From Corinectria fuckeliana (Eukaryota; Ascomycota; Sordariomycetes; Hypocreales; Nectriaceae): a stretch of DNA of 64,000 bases. The position numbers and the translations under genes are program-made. The stretch covers positions 124,001 through 188,000 of the forward strand of contig WPDH01000033.1 in assembly GCA_019137255.1 (NCBI GenBank), in the 5' to 3' direction. Of the stretch, positions 10,804 to 20,195 are shown in pieces (the first letter of the stretch is position 1; every line of letters starts with the position of its first letter). The notes under the pieces were generated by a model that was given only the letters and a program-made list of their open reading frames with translations, searched no databases and was not told the DNA's origin.

Positions 10804-12098
10804 GAGGGTTTCGAAATAACCTTTTTATACCAAGCATACTGTCATCGGGCGACAAAGTAAAGTGCTCAAGTGGGTTGTGGGAGGAGTAGACCCCACAATG
10901 TCGGAGCTCAGTGCCCCGATCTCTTGATAGTGACGTAGCCCAGGTGCGGGGATGTTTACACCGGAGAGAATCAACACTTTCAGAGCTCCGGAAGGAACAC
11001 TAGCGAATGACCGGCAATTTTTTTCCGGCTCTGAGAGTTGAGACGCCGCATCACTCTCTTCCCAATTTTGAATATTACAATTGCTAGGTATAAGTAGTTA
11101 ATAAACTTTCCTTCTTAAAAATCTTCAGCTACATTGCTGGTAGATGAAGCCGCCCTATGCGCTTTGTCCGCTGTAGCCTGTAACCCCACCATCCGCGTTT
11201 GTAAGTCTTACCGTCTGCAGGCGAGTCCTACATCTTGCTCGTTATTCACCGTCCTCATCTCTGCTCCTCCAGGCGCAAAACAAGGCAAAGGGTTAAGTCT
11301 AGCCAGAAACCAGTCTTTCCTTATGACTTATGGCTTGGTATGATCTGTTGGGTATATACTTAGGTAATAAGAGTTAGGTTCGATTCCTAGTACATTGGTA
11401 ACAGCGCTATCGGTATCTTCGTTGTGTACATCAACCACATAAGTGGATCCCTTTGAGTGTGCGAAGGCTCACGCTAAGTCCTGGTTGGGATGTTCAGCTA
11501 ACAGGGAGCTATAAATGAGAGGCATGTACACATCCTCTCACTTAAAGATAATGATAGAAGCCCTCGAAAAGCTGCTTACTGCAAGATGCAACATCCTACT
11601 GAGAACAATGGTGGCCGTATCTCAAAGTCACGCACTACTGATAGGGATGATGTGGGGCTGCTAGCTACATGAGCCTTTGCACACTCAAAGGGTGTGAAAC
11701 AAAAGACGCACATACCCCCCCCCTATATCTAGTTTGACAAAGGGTCATTGACGGGACAAGCGACGAACGTGTTGAATGATAAGGGTGAATGATGTAAACA
11801 CAGAAACAGGTGCGTGAGTCACGGAACATTGGAGCGAACAGGATGTAATATAAGTAGGGGCTTATCCCCTCTCTTAGCTTAGCAACTCAGCTCTTTCATT
11901 TTAAGCAACATCGCGTCGCGGACGATTCCTTTCACCAATATCTTGAATATGAATACCAGTGATGCTTGTAGTGTCCTCTTCAAGATTCCACGTAAGGTAA
12001 ACACCCACTTCCCACACCCAATTCGACGCATCTAACAAGTGGCCGAACAGCTTTTAAACGCGGTACCTGTACTCTCGGGACCTCTCTCTCGGCTTTCT
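10804..12098. other. Gene-poor spacer
   Basis: About 1.3 kb without a convincing gene. It carries the SDR promoter at its left end and the inverted-repeat element listed separately. A small hairpin, tgagagg..cctctca, lies near 11517-11540. Confidence 0.5.
11449..11692. repeat. Imperfect terminal inverted repeats (MITE-like, 244 bp)
   Basis: Positions 11449-11473 and 11668-11692 are 25-nt inverted copies (core ctttgagtgtgc / gcacactcaaag) differing at two positions. Both differences are transitions of the C-to-T or G-to-A kind. The 244-bp interval has no ORF. No target-site duplication is evident at the ends, so the mobile-element reading is tentative. Confidence 0.45.
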
Positions 12099-12713
12099 CG
12101 TCTTCCAACCGAATTACTCGACAAGATATCTCTCTAGGTCGCCGATCCGATTGACAAAGTCTGCTTGGCCCTCACCTGCCGACGTCTCCTGCAAGTTTCT
12201 TCACTCCTACACGTGAGAATTCCCGACGTAAAGACGCACAGACGTTGCGGAAAGCCGTTCTACTGTGATATAATCCCCTTGCTGGAAAGGCTGGCTCCTC
12301 TAGATGCTCGCGGGCCGGAATTGACATCCAAGCTCTGTGGCGAATGTTTACGATATCAGCCTACTGAGAAGAGTCACTGGAATAACCGCCCTTATTCCAT
12401 GACACTGGAGAAAGTGCTGAATAAACATGTTATGATGGAATATTTTGATGAGGTATGGGAAGCTTCAGTAACGTCCTGGTCCGATTGGTCGTCCCAGTGC
12501 CCCTCCTGTTCGGTTCCAAAGTTATATGAATGCATAGCCGGTGTCCAAATAAGACATAAATCAGTCATTGCTTGGTGTACCATGGATGAAGAGAGACAGG
12601 AATATGAAGAAATCCATTATGGTCTTAATTATAGGTATTCTAGGCAAGATAGTCTAGATAAATATAATATATATATATCTATAGCTAAGTTATTTAAGCG
12701 CTGTAAAAGATAG
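12099..12713 (+). pseudogene. F-box protein remnant with in-frame stop
   Basis: The frame beginning RLPTELLDKISL at 12099 and continuing VADPIDKVCLALTCRRLLQV looks like the F-box of small fungal F-box proteins, which tether substrates to SCF ubiquitin ligases. A TAG at 12135-12137 splits these two halves in the same frame. No upstream ATG gives an intact start. After the F-box the frame runs open to 12713 with a few cysteine pairs (CGECL, CPSC) seen in this class. Its last 25 residues are encoded by AT-rich DNA and look random. A pseudogene is most likely. Confidence 0.5.
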
Positions 12714-12860
12714 ATAATGATTTTTTAGTAAAAGGTATCATAGACTAAAAGTTTAAATATATTAAAAAATTTAAGATTTAAAAAATCTATAATATGATGA
12801 AATACTCTATTTTCTTTAAGGTTACAATTATCAAGATTAAGTTAAACAACCTAGAAATAA
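12600..12860. other. AT-rich patch
   Basis: An abrupt run of A/T-dominated sequence rich in TA steps, unlike the surrounding DNA. It resembles sequence left by repeat-induced point mutation (RIP). No repeat unit or transposon ORF is recognisable. Confidence 0.5.
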
Positions 12861-13435
12861 GCACATCTTAACAACAGGCACCCTCTTTGTTGGCAGCTAG
12901 GTTAATAGTCAGCCTAGCTAACTGTGCCTAGGGGTGACTGACTGAGTGACTGTAGCCTGTGCTGAGTCCCCGTGCCAAGGATACACTACAGGCGTCGGGG
13001 CGGGGATGTCTGAATATGCATTACTTGACGTCAACGTTGGTTAGTATCCGAAATATATTCAGCGTCGCACAGTATGGAGTGAGCAGCGATGAATACTTGA
13101 TAGGTCACGAGTGGGGGAATTTACATCTTTGATGTCTCACTACCGGATGCTCCTAATTGCAATGCCGGATGTGTCCTTCTCCTAAATGACCAGGAAGCTA
13201 TGCGGCACATGCCTTTCTTCCCCAGCTGCCCCCTTCTTCACGGTGGCATCTTCCATTCTGGCAGCGCCATATTGCCGGAAGAATGAAGAGTGGACAGGAA
13301 GAGAGAATGCAGTAGTGGAAATAACTATAGCACTCAGGCTTCGGGTTTTATAATGCTGAAGCGGCTATCCCGCTCATTAGGGTTCGTTTCTACTGTACAT
13401 AACTTCTAGAATGCATATTCTTAGCCCAGGGTATT
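12861..13435. other. Intergenic, no gene seen
   Basis: Spacer between the F-box remnant and the PAD1 stop codon. A CRE-like tgacgtca octamer occurs near 13025, with no gene start close to it. Confidence 0.4.
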
Positions 13436-14068
13436 TTAATCATCCGCCATACCGTTCCACCGCTGGAAATCTCCACTGTCTAAATCGAACAAATCCAATA
13501 GTCGCCCAACCATTTGACATATAGCATCTTCCACTGACGCCGGCTTGGTGTAGAAGCCTATCATAGGACACGCAATGATTGCTCCGGCTCGTGTGACGTC
13601 CAACATGTTCCGGAGATGAATCTCACTGAAAGGAGTCTCTCTGACCGATAGCACGAGCCTCTTCCGCTCTTTGAGGCACACATCGGCAGCCCGGGTGACA
13701 AGATCGTCGCAAATTCCAGCATTGATTGCAGCAAGAGTCTTGACTGAGCACGGGACCACAATCATGCCATCCACCTTGAAAGAACCACTTGAAATCGGGG
13801 CCGCCAAGTCGTGTGAGCTGTACGCGTAGTCTGCAAGTGCCTTGACGGCGGCTGGCGTGTAATCCGTCTCGTACTTGATCGTCTCGGCCGCCCACTTGCT
13901 GATAATCAGGTGGGTTTCGACATGCAGTCTTCTGAGAGTTTGTAGGACCTGAATACCGATCTCAGCCCCTGTGGCCCCTGTGATGGCGACGATGATTTTC
14001 TTTCGGCGTTGTGGCTCAGGCATGGTTTGTGCTGAGGGGGGGAGGGGGGGTTGGGTTGGGTCGCGCAC
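13436..14068 (-). CDS. pad1: Flavin prenyltransferase (UbiX/PAD1 family)
   Basis: An intronless 210-residue UbiX/Pad1 protein. These enzymes attach a dimethylallyl unit to FMN, making the prenylated FMN cofactor of UbiD-type decarboxylases; they do not decarboxylate themselves. Visible hallmarks are the N-terminal VAITGATGAEIGIQVLQ flavin-binding loop, SSGSFKVDGMIVVPCSVKTLA in the middle, RLVLSVRETPFSEIHLRNM with the conserved arginine and glutamate, and the ACPMIGFYTKPAS loop. Length fits the family. ATG 14068 gives a Pro-rich leader; ATG 14023 (MPEPQRRKK) is an equally plausible start just before the core. It is divergent from the UbiD-type gene at 14577, its expected client enzyme. Confidence 0.95.
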   Translation of the reverse strand: MRDPTQPPLPPSAQTMPEPQRRKKIIVAITGATGAEIGIQVLQTLRRLHVETHLIISKWAAETIKYETDYTPAAVKALADYAYSSHDLAAPISSGSFKVDGMIVVPCSVKTLAAINAGICDDLVTRAADVCLKERKRLVLSVRETPFSEIHLRNMLDVTRAGAIIACPMIGFYTKPASVEDAICQMVGRLLDLFDLDSGDFQRWNGMADD

Positions 14069-14576
14069 TGAAATGGTGATGGCGCGAGACTAAGTAATGG
14101 CGTAAATAGGCCTTGGTGAAGGGTAGGCTTAGAAAATGAATGTTTTTACAGCTGGATTGTTCCGACTCGTGACTAAATGGTTCGTGGGCATGCTAAAGAG
14201 AAGCTGTTTTATATGTTCAACGTGAACTCGGGTCTTTCGGACTCCCTCGGGTGACGAATAAGCCTCAAATTCTGGTCAGTTACATTCATTCTCGGTAGGG
14301 TGCGATCGGCAACTTGAGGCGGTGTGATGGGCGCCTTGAGTCTTGAGTGCACTCGGTCCGTTCGGTGCACTCGGGGATCTCGGAGCACTCGGGGATCTCG
14401 GCCATCTCGGAGTCCACCTTCCTCTAACCTATAACAACCTACAACACCCTGGCTACGTAGCCAACATAAAAGAGCACACTGGACGTCGGAACATATGATC
14501 TCAATCCGAGTACACCACACACACTGTCTGACACACGAATCATTTCTACCTACCCGCTTTACCTACTTGATCAACC
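14069..14576. promoter_or_regulatory. Bidirectional promoter of pad1 and fdc1
   Basis: 508 bp separate the two divergent start codons. A co-regulated pair with a shared control region is the natural reading. The region contains many CGG triplets, including the tandem array at 14349-14411. Confidence 0.6.
14349..14411. repeat. 18-bp tandem repeats with CGG triplets
   Basis: Three consecutive 18-bp units begin with gcactcgg at 14349, 14367 and 14385. Units 2 and 3 are identical except for the last base (gcactcggggatctcgga). A 9-bp partial unit (catctcgga) follows at 14403-14411. Zn2Cys6 proteins commonly bind CGG half-sites, so this may be the binding array of the regulator at 16286-18436. Confidence 0.6.
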
Positions 14577-16185
14577 ATGGCATCTGACAACCAGTATGCT
14601 CCTCACCTCAGCTTCAGGGCCTTTGTTGAGGCGCTGAAGGACGACGGCGACATTGTTGAGATAAACGAAGAGTGCGATGCCTTCCTCGAGGTCGGTGCAA
14701 TCATTCGCAAGGTCGTCGAGAACGACGAAAAAGCCCCTCTGTTCAACAACCTAAAGGGCCAGAACGAGAACGGCCTTTGGCGTATCCTGGGTGCGCCAAA
14801 CTCTCTCCGATCCGATCCAGCGCAGAGATATGGCCGGCTTGCTCGTCACTTGGGATTGGAGCCTACTGCGTCCATTAAGAAGATCCTGGACAAGTTGATC
14901 GATGCCAAGTCGGCGATTCCGGTTCCGCCTGTTACGGTCGCCACTGGCCCTTGCAAGGACTTCCGCCTCAACGCTGGCGAATTCGATCTCAACAAGCTAC
15001 CATCTCCTCAGCTCCACCAAGCTGACGGCGGCAAGTACATCCAGACATACGGCATGCACGTTGTCCGGTCGCCCGACGGGAAATGGACAAACTGGTCCAT
15101 TGCGCGGGCCATGGTCCACGACGGTCAACACCTCGCTGGATTGGTTATCGATCCTCAGCACATTGGGCAGATCCACACGATGTGGAAGAAGCTTGGAAAG
15201 GACATGCCATGGGCTCTGGTATTTGGAGCGCCCCCCGCAGCCATAATGGCTGCCAGCATGCCGTTGCCTAATGGTCTGTCCGAGGCAGAGTACATTGGAT
15301 CCCTCGCCGGCGCACCGCTAGAACTTGTCAAGTGTGAGACCAATGACCTTCTGGTTCCCGCCAACTCGGAAATCGTTTTCGAAGGAATCTGCTCCACGTC
15401 TGTGACAGTCCCCGAGGGCCCATACGGCGAGATGCACGGGTAAGACCACACCTCTGCGTGTTCTGCTCAATGACTTACAGTTTCCAGATACGTGTTCCCA
15501 GGTGATGCGCACCCGGGGCCAAGGTTTCGAGTCGACGTGATTACCCATCGGAAGGACGCAATCTTGCCCCTCTGCAACTCCGGTCGCTTGACGGACGAGA
15601 CAGTACGTTTTTCTCTCCTCTTTCCTATCATCGTTATACTAATCCTTGTAGCATACCATGATTGGACCTCTTGCAGCTGCCGAAATCAGCTATTTACTGA
15701 AGTCGCGCGGATTCCCCGTTCTCGAAGTATTCTCCCCATTCGAGTCCCAAGTCACATGGGCTGCCATTCAGGTCGATACAAACAAGCTTCGAGAATTGAA
15801 GACCACAGCAGAGAAATTCTGTCGCGAAATTGGCGAGGTCGTGTTCAAGAGCAGGGGGGGCATGACAATCCACCGTCTGGTCCTTGTCGGCGAAGACATC
15901 GACGTCTATAACTTCAAGGATGTGATTTGGGCATTTTCCACCCGCTGTCGTCCTGGACTTGATGAGTATCCCTTTGAGGACGTCATGGGCTTCCCGCTGA
16001 TTCCCTACATGGGTCATGGAAATGGAGAAGCGTGGGTGGGAGGCAAGGTCGTTTCGGATGCCTTGTTGCCCGTTGAGTATACCACGGGCAAAAATTGGGA
16101 GGCAGCTGATTTCAAAGAGTCGTTCCCTGAAGATATTAAGGCGAAGGTGCTTGAGAAGTGGGAGACCTATGGATACACCAAGTAG
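14577..16185 (+). CDS. fdc1: Ferulic/cinnamic acid decarboxylase (UbiD/FDC1 family), three exons
   Basis: Exons 14577-15439, 15488-15602 and 15652-16185 join in phase to 503 residues, the usual length of fungal Fdc1. The enzyme uses prenylated FMN to decarboxylate alpha,beta-unsaturated acids (cinnamic, ferulic, coumaric, sorbic) to the matching alkene, which detoxifies them. The cofactor and active-site segments are present: TNWSIARAM (Asn, Arg), HDGQHLAG, and VPEGPYGEMHGY holding the two glutamates of the Arg-Glu-Glu set; that segment spans the first intron. It is divergent from the prenyltransferase gene that supplies its cofactor and 100 bp from the convergent stop of a regulator. No signal peptide, so probably cytosolic. 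Confidence 0.96.
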
Positions 16186-16285
16186 AGGCATTCCTCGAAA
16201 CTCACAGGGTAAAAACGAAACGTCTCGATTTTCATTTTCCTGAGGTCAGACGGTCAGAGTCGAACGATTTCATGGGCATGAAAAG

Positions 16286-18436
16286 CTAGCTAGAGAAATC
16301 CGAATGTTCTGTTCCTCCCAAACACTGGTCGAGCAAAAAAGGTTCAAAGGCACTCGAAGGGGCGAGGTTATCATTGAACGACTGAAACCACTCTTCTCCA
16401 TTCCAGAACCTGCATCTGTGTTAGCATCTGTGAACCCAAAAGATAGATACGATGGACTAGGTACTCCAACTGATTGCAATCGTCTCCCGAGGCAGACATC
16501 CCCACATCGTTCGCCGTATTGATCTCAGCCGAGCGGTCTAAAAAGGCGTCGCGATACATCTCTGGATCATGATCTTGGTCCGATATGCGCTTGAGCGTTT
16601 GGATTGCTTTCAGGGCTTTTCTATGCGCCAAGGAAAGCTGTTGCGCAGTCAAGGCGGTCCCTCCGCTGGATTCAGAGCCATCTGCATTTGAAAGCGCCTC
16701 TATCAACTTGTTTTGAAGCTCGCGGGTATCAGCCGTGTTTCTGGTCTCCTTCATAACGCTCAACAAAAGCACGGATGATAGTCCGTTGTGGACTGACGCC
16801 CATGAACGGCTTGAGTAGCCAGCAACAGATCGCAGGCGAACGTATGCCCTGGCGCTACTTCTCAAAGCGTCCTGATACCGATTGCGCACATCCGCTTCAT
16901 CAGGAGATTCTGCACCCAACCGCCTGATACCTGCAATCAATGGGCGACAGAGTGTGGCGACCACGAAATTCTTATGTAGAGCGAACGCAAAGAACTCCTG
17001 GATTTGTTGAAGAGACATGCAGGATGAACGATCCTTGAGATGCGCTGATAAGGCATTGTCAATCGACTCCATGTCCTGGAACAGAGACCGAGGGTGATTA
17101 GTGAGCCTTTCTGTCGACTTGCGCAATATGCACTGCAGGGCGATGTGGCACAACCAGTGTAAGGCAGAGCGGTAACTAAGGCCTCCGTTGTTCGAGGCGC
17201 TATCCAAATCGGGTAGATCATCTTTGCAGTCCATGTCGTAAGAACCTGGAGACCGGTCAAAAGCCAACGATAGCAGACAGTCCTGCCATACAATCGCCTT
17301 GCTTTTGGCTCGTGTTAGTGCTTGAATAGGCTGACTTGAAAGATGGGCTAAGAGTACCGAAGGTATGATGCTTCTTGAAGCGATATCGCGGACTGAGAGC
17401 GTCTTCTCGATGCCTTGTGGACCCCCAAGCATTGAGCTAGGCGTATCGTTGTGCCCCCCATGACCCATGCTGCTTGAGGTCTCATGTCGTTCTGCAAGGC
17501 ACATGCAAGTAAGAGTAGCGTCTGTATAGTCAATCTTGAGGGCTGGGTTAGACACTCGGTTGCCCTGAGTGAATCAAAGGCAAGTTTGACTGTCAACGGT
17601 CACTATTGCTAGTCTTTCGAGATGTATGCTGCTAGGCTGCACTTACTATGCTTCTGGGATACTTGAGAGCGACGCTCCGGGGCCAAATCCGAGAATTGCG
17701 CCCCTGATGCCAGTATAGCATGTAGAAGACACAGCCATTGGCAGTCCAGTAAGGATTGGGGCAAGTTGCCACACTCCCGGTCGTTGATGAAAATGCACAA
17801 CTTCTGCTCAACCTCACCCAGGTTATAGGTTATGCAGTGGAATGGATGAAATCGGACGCGATAGGCTTCAAAAAGTTCCAGCATGAGTTGATCGTCCGGG
17901 AAGCTCTGATGGAGCGCGGACCGCGAATCCAGGACATCACCGGATGCCTGTTCTCGGGGACTCGCACCCAGGAGAAGTAGGATGCCTGACTGGAATGCTG
18001 TTGACCGACCTGGACCTTCTGGTGCAGCTGACCCATGAAGGCGCGCAAGAGACAGCAGGGAGTTCTCGTCGATCAGGCTGGAATCCGGCAGTTGAACATC
18101 GGCGGTCGGTGAGCTTGGAACTGAAGTCTCTCCGTGTTGGCTTCGGATATCCTGTGTAGTGGCAGGGCTGAGCCTTGGTTGCTCAGCTTCTCGAGCACGG
18201 CAGTTGTGAGGCTCTGGCAGTGCTAGCCCGGTGTACAGGCATAGGTCGGGATGGCCGCGCTTGGAGCATGTTGAGCACGGAGCCTGCTTGTTGCACCGGA
18301 CCTTCCGCTCCCTGCACGGCAGACAGGATGGCCGATTGCGGTTCAGCTGTCGATTTCTAAGGGTTTGCTTGAGGCTTGGGCTGGGTTCGTTGGCGCATTG
18401 TTGAGACATCAGATCAGTGCGAGGCTCGAAGCTCAA
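16286..18436 (-). CDS. Zn2Cys6 regulator beside pad1-fdc1 (SdrA-like), four exons
   Basis: Exons 18436-17647, 17589-17358, 17301-16465 and 16415-16286 give 662 residues in phase. The zinc cluster lies at residues 37-67 (PSCLPCRERKVRCNKQAPCSTC, then a sixth cysteine in PDLCLY). The middle fungal-specific domain carries WVMGGTTIRLAQCLGVH and VWQDCLLSLAFDRSPG. The last junction was chosen because it leads to a C-terminus rich in Trp and Phe (WNGEEWFQSFNDN) typical of activation tails; a second acceptor 6 bp downstream keeps the same frame. In Aspergillus niger the sorbate-decarboxylation regulator sdrA sits beside padA and the fdc gene. The same arrangement here is the main reason for calling it SdrA-like; that role is inference. 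Confidence 0.85.
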
Positions 18437-19382
18437 CCAGCGAGGCTATGAGGATGGTGGGGGTTGATACGACAGGTAGGTCGGTCAAAGGATTGAGAGG
18501 AGTAGTTACGAGATAATTAACAAACGATCTACATGACTAGTGAAAAGGTGACGAGGAAATCAAGTCACGTGTGCAGCAGTTTCCCGCATGACGAGACGAG
18601 AGAAAAGTGGACGGCTTAGGCCTACCCTTACGGCTTGGGGCTCCGTGCGTGCTGTCATCTCCAGAGACGGATTGGTCCAGTTCACATGGTGAGGCGATTG
18701 TAGTTCTAATCACTTTCTGTTCTGAGCCCTGTCGCTCGGCTTATATGAATCTGCCTATTGCCCGATCGACTAGGTAGTTATCTAGATCCTCTCTGTTTAA
18801 TCCCCCCCTCCTCCATTCTACCTTTGTTATTAGTGGAGTCTGCCAAGGCGAAATGAAGACGCTGGCTGTCAATAAGTGAGCTTACTTAAGTAAGTACAGT
18901 CTTGATTGACCCGGCCGCTGAATGACCCGGCCGCTAGCAGGGGGGGTGCCCAACCTCAGCGGGTGCCCAACCTTGGGTCGTCCGACTTTTACTTCGTGGG
19001 AGACGAATCCCTCGTCGGGCGTTTGTAATCGCATGGGTCTAACTGCAAGAGGCAACTTTAGTTGATGCTATCACGGGACTGAATAAGTGGCCAATAGACA
19101 GCCCGTACGGCTTATGACTGCAAGCGCGCAATTTGTACGTGAGCTTTAAGCTACTTGCTCGACAGTACGTCCGTTATCTGTGTCCGTTATCTGTGTCCGT
19201 TATCTGTCGACGAGTCTGCATGCACTCAAGGCGATTCGACAGCCTGCCATGGCACCTGTGTACAAATAAGAAGGTCAACCCCAAGTTACCCGGGCCTATC
19301 AGGCAGAAGTCATCGCACCCGTCGCATTCCGCCTTCGAAACCATTCCACCGCCACCTTGAACCAACTGCAGTCGTTTCTAGT
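18437..19382. other. Intergenic between two divergent genes
   Basis: Holds the promoters of the SdrA-like gene (leftward) and of the flavin-binding protein (rightward). Short direct repeats are present (gacccggccgct twice near 18908-18934, ggtgcccaacct twice near 18946-18973), plus the 13-bp array listed separately. No further gene seen. Confidence 0.5.
19169..19207. repeat. Three tandem 13-bp repeats
   Basis: The unit gtccgttatctgt is repeated three times without change at 19169, 19182 and 19195, about 175 bp before the start codon of the flavin-binding protein. Confidence 0.85.
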
Positions 19383-20195
19383 ATGGGCAACTACAACCTG
19401 GAGTATCCTAAGGATGCAACCAACACCATCAAGCGGTACAATGCCCACGCCGTATACGCACTCGAGACCATCCATGGAATTGTCAACAGCTGCCAGATCC
19501 TGCACGTCTCCTTCAACACCCCCTCTCAACAATTCCCTGTAATACTCCCGATGATTGGGAAAATGGGCTCATTCGACCGACCTAGCGCTGGGCTTGGCGA
19601 CCCTCTTGAGCTTTACCTCCATGGCTATGTTTCATCCCGCATGATGAACACCTGCAATACCAGCGGTAACGGCGTCCTCGACAGTGAAGAGCACCATGGC
19701 ATGCCCGTCTGCATCGCCGCTTCCTATGTCGACGGACTGGTTCTCACTCTCGCCTCGTATTCCCACAACTATAACTATCGCTCGACCGTTCTCTTCGGCC
19801 ATGCCACCCACGTCAAGGATGACGCCGAGAAGCTCTATGCTATGGAGCTCATTACGAACAGCGTAGTGCCCGACCGTTGGCGTCATACTCGCCAACCACC
19901 TACAAAGGCAGAAATCCAAAGCACTGGCATCCTCAAGATCCGCATTGTCTCTGGAAGTGCCAAAGTCAGTGCCGGCCAAGCCCACGATGACAAAGCTGAC
20001 ATGGCCAACGAAGCTATGCTTAATTCTACGTGGACGGGGGTCCTGCCCATCTATAAAGCTATGGGGGAGCCGATGCCCAGCTCGTATAATCGGGTTGTTG
20101 TCCCGGCGTATGTTTCCGAGTTTGCAAGTGATTTCAACGCCGACAACATCCAACTGTGTCTCGACGCAGCCAAGGGAGAAAGACGCGCGTTGTAG
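19383..20195 (+). CDS. Flavin-nucleotide-binding split-barrel protein (PNPOx-like)
   Basis: An intronless frame of 270 residues from ATG 19383. It reads as a fungal member of the FMN-binding split-barrel group (pyridoxamine 5'-phosphate oxidase-like, NimA-like). Family-type features are RYNAHAVYALETIHGIVNSCQ at the N-terminus, GMPVCIAASYVDGLVLTLASY, YRSTVLFGHATHV with the backbone loop expected to hold the flavin phosphate, and DRWRHTRQPP. The frame is open further upstream to 19155, but that part is low in coding character and overlaps the 13-bp repeats, so the later ATG is preferred. The substrate is unknown; relatives reduce nitro groups or bind FMN/F420-type cofactors. Confidence 0.8.
   Translation: MGNYNLEYPKDATNTIKRYNAHAVYALETIHGIVNSCQILHVSFNTPSQQFPVILPMIGKMGSFDRPSAGLGDPLELYLHGYVSSRMMNTCNTSGNGVLDSEEHHGMPVCIAASYVDGLVLTLASYSHNYNYRSTVLFGHATHVKDDAEKLYAMELITNSVVPDRWRHTRQPPTKAEIQSTGILKIRIVSGSAKVSAGQAHDDKADMANEAMLNSTWTGVLPIYKAMGEPMPSSYNRVVVPAYVSEFASDFNADNIQLCLDAAKGERRAL

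Noticed and set aside
11373..11390. tRNA-like T-arm (ttagg ttcgatt cctag)
   Set aside because: No acceptor stem, anticodon arm or D-arm can be fitted upstream; single arm only.
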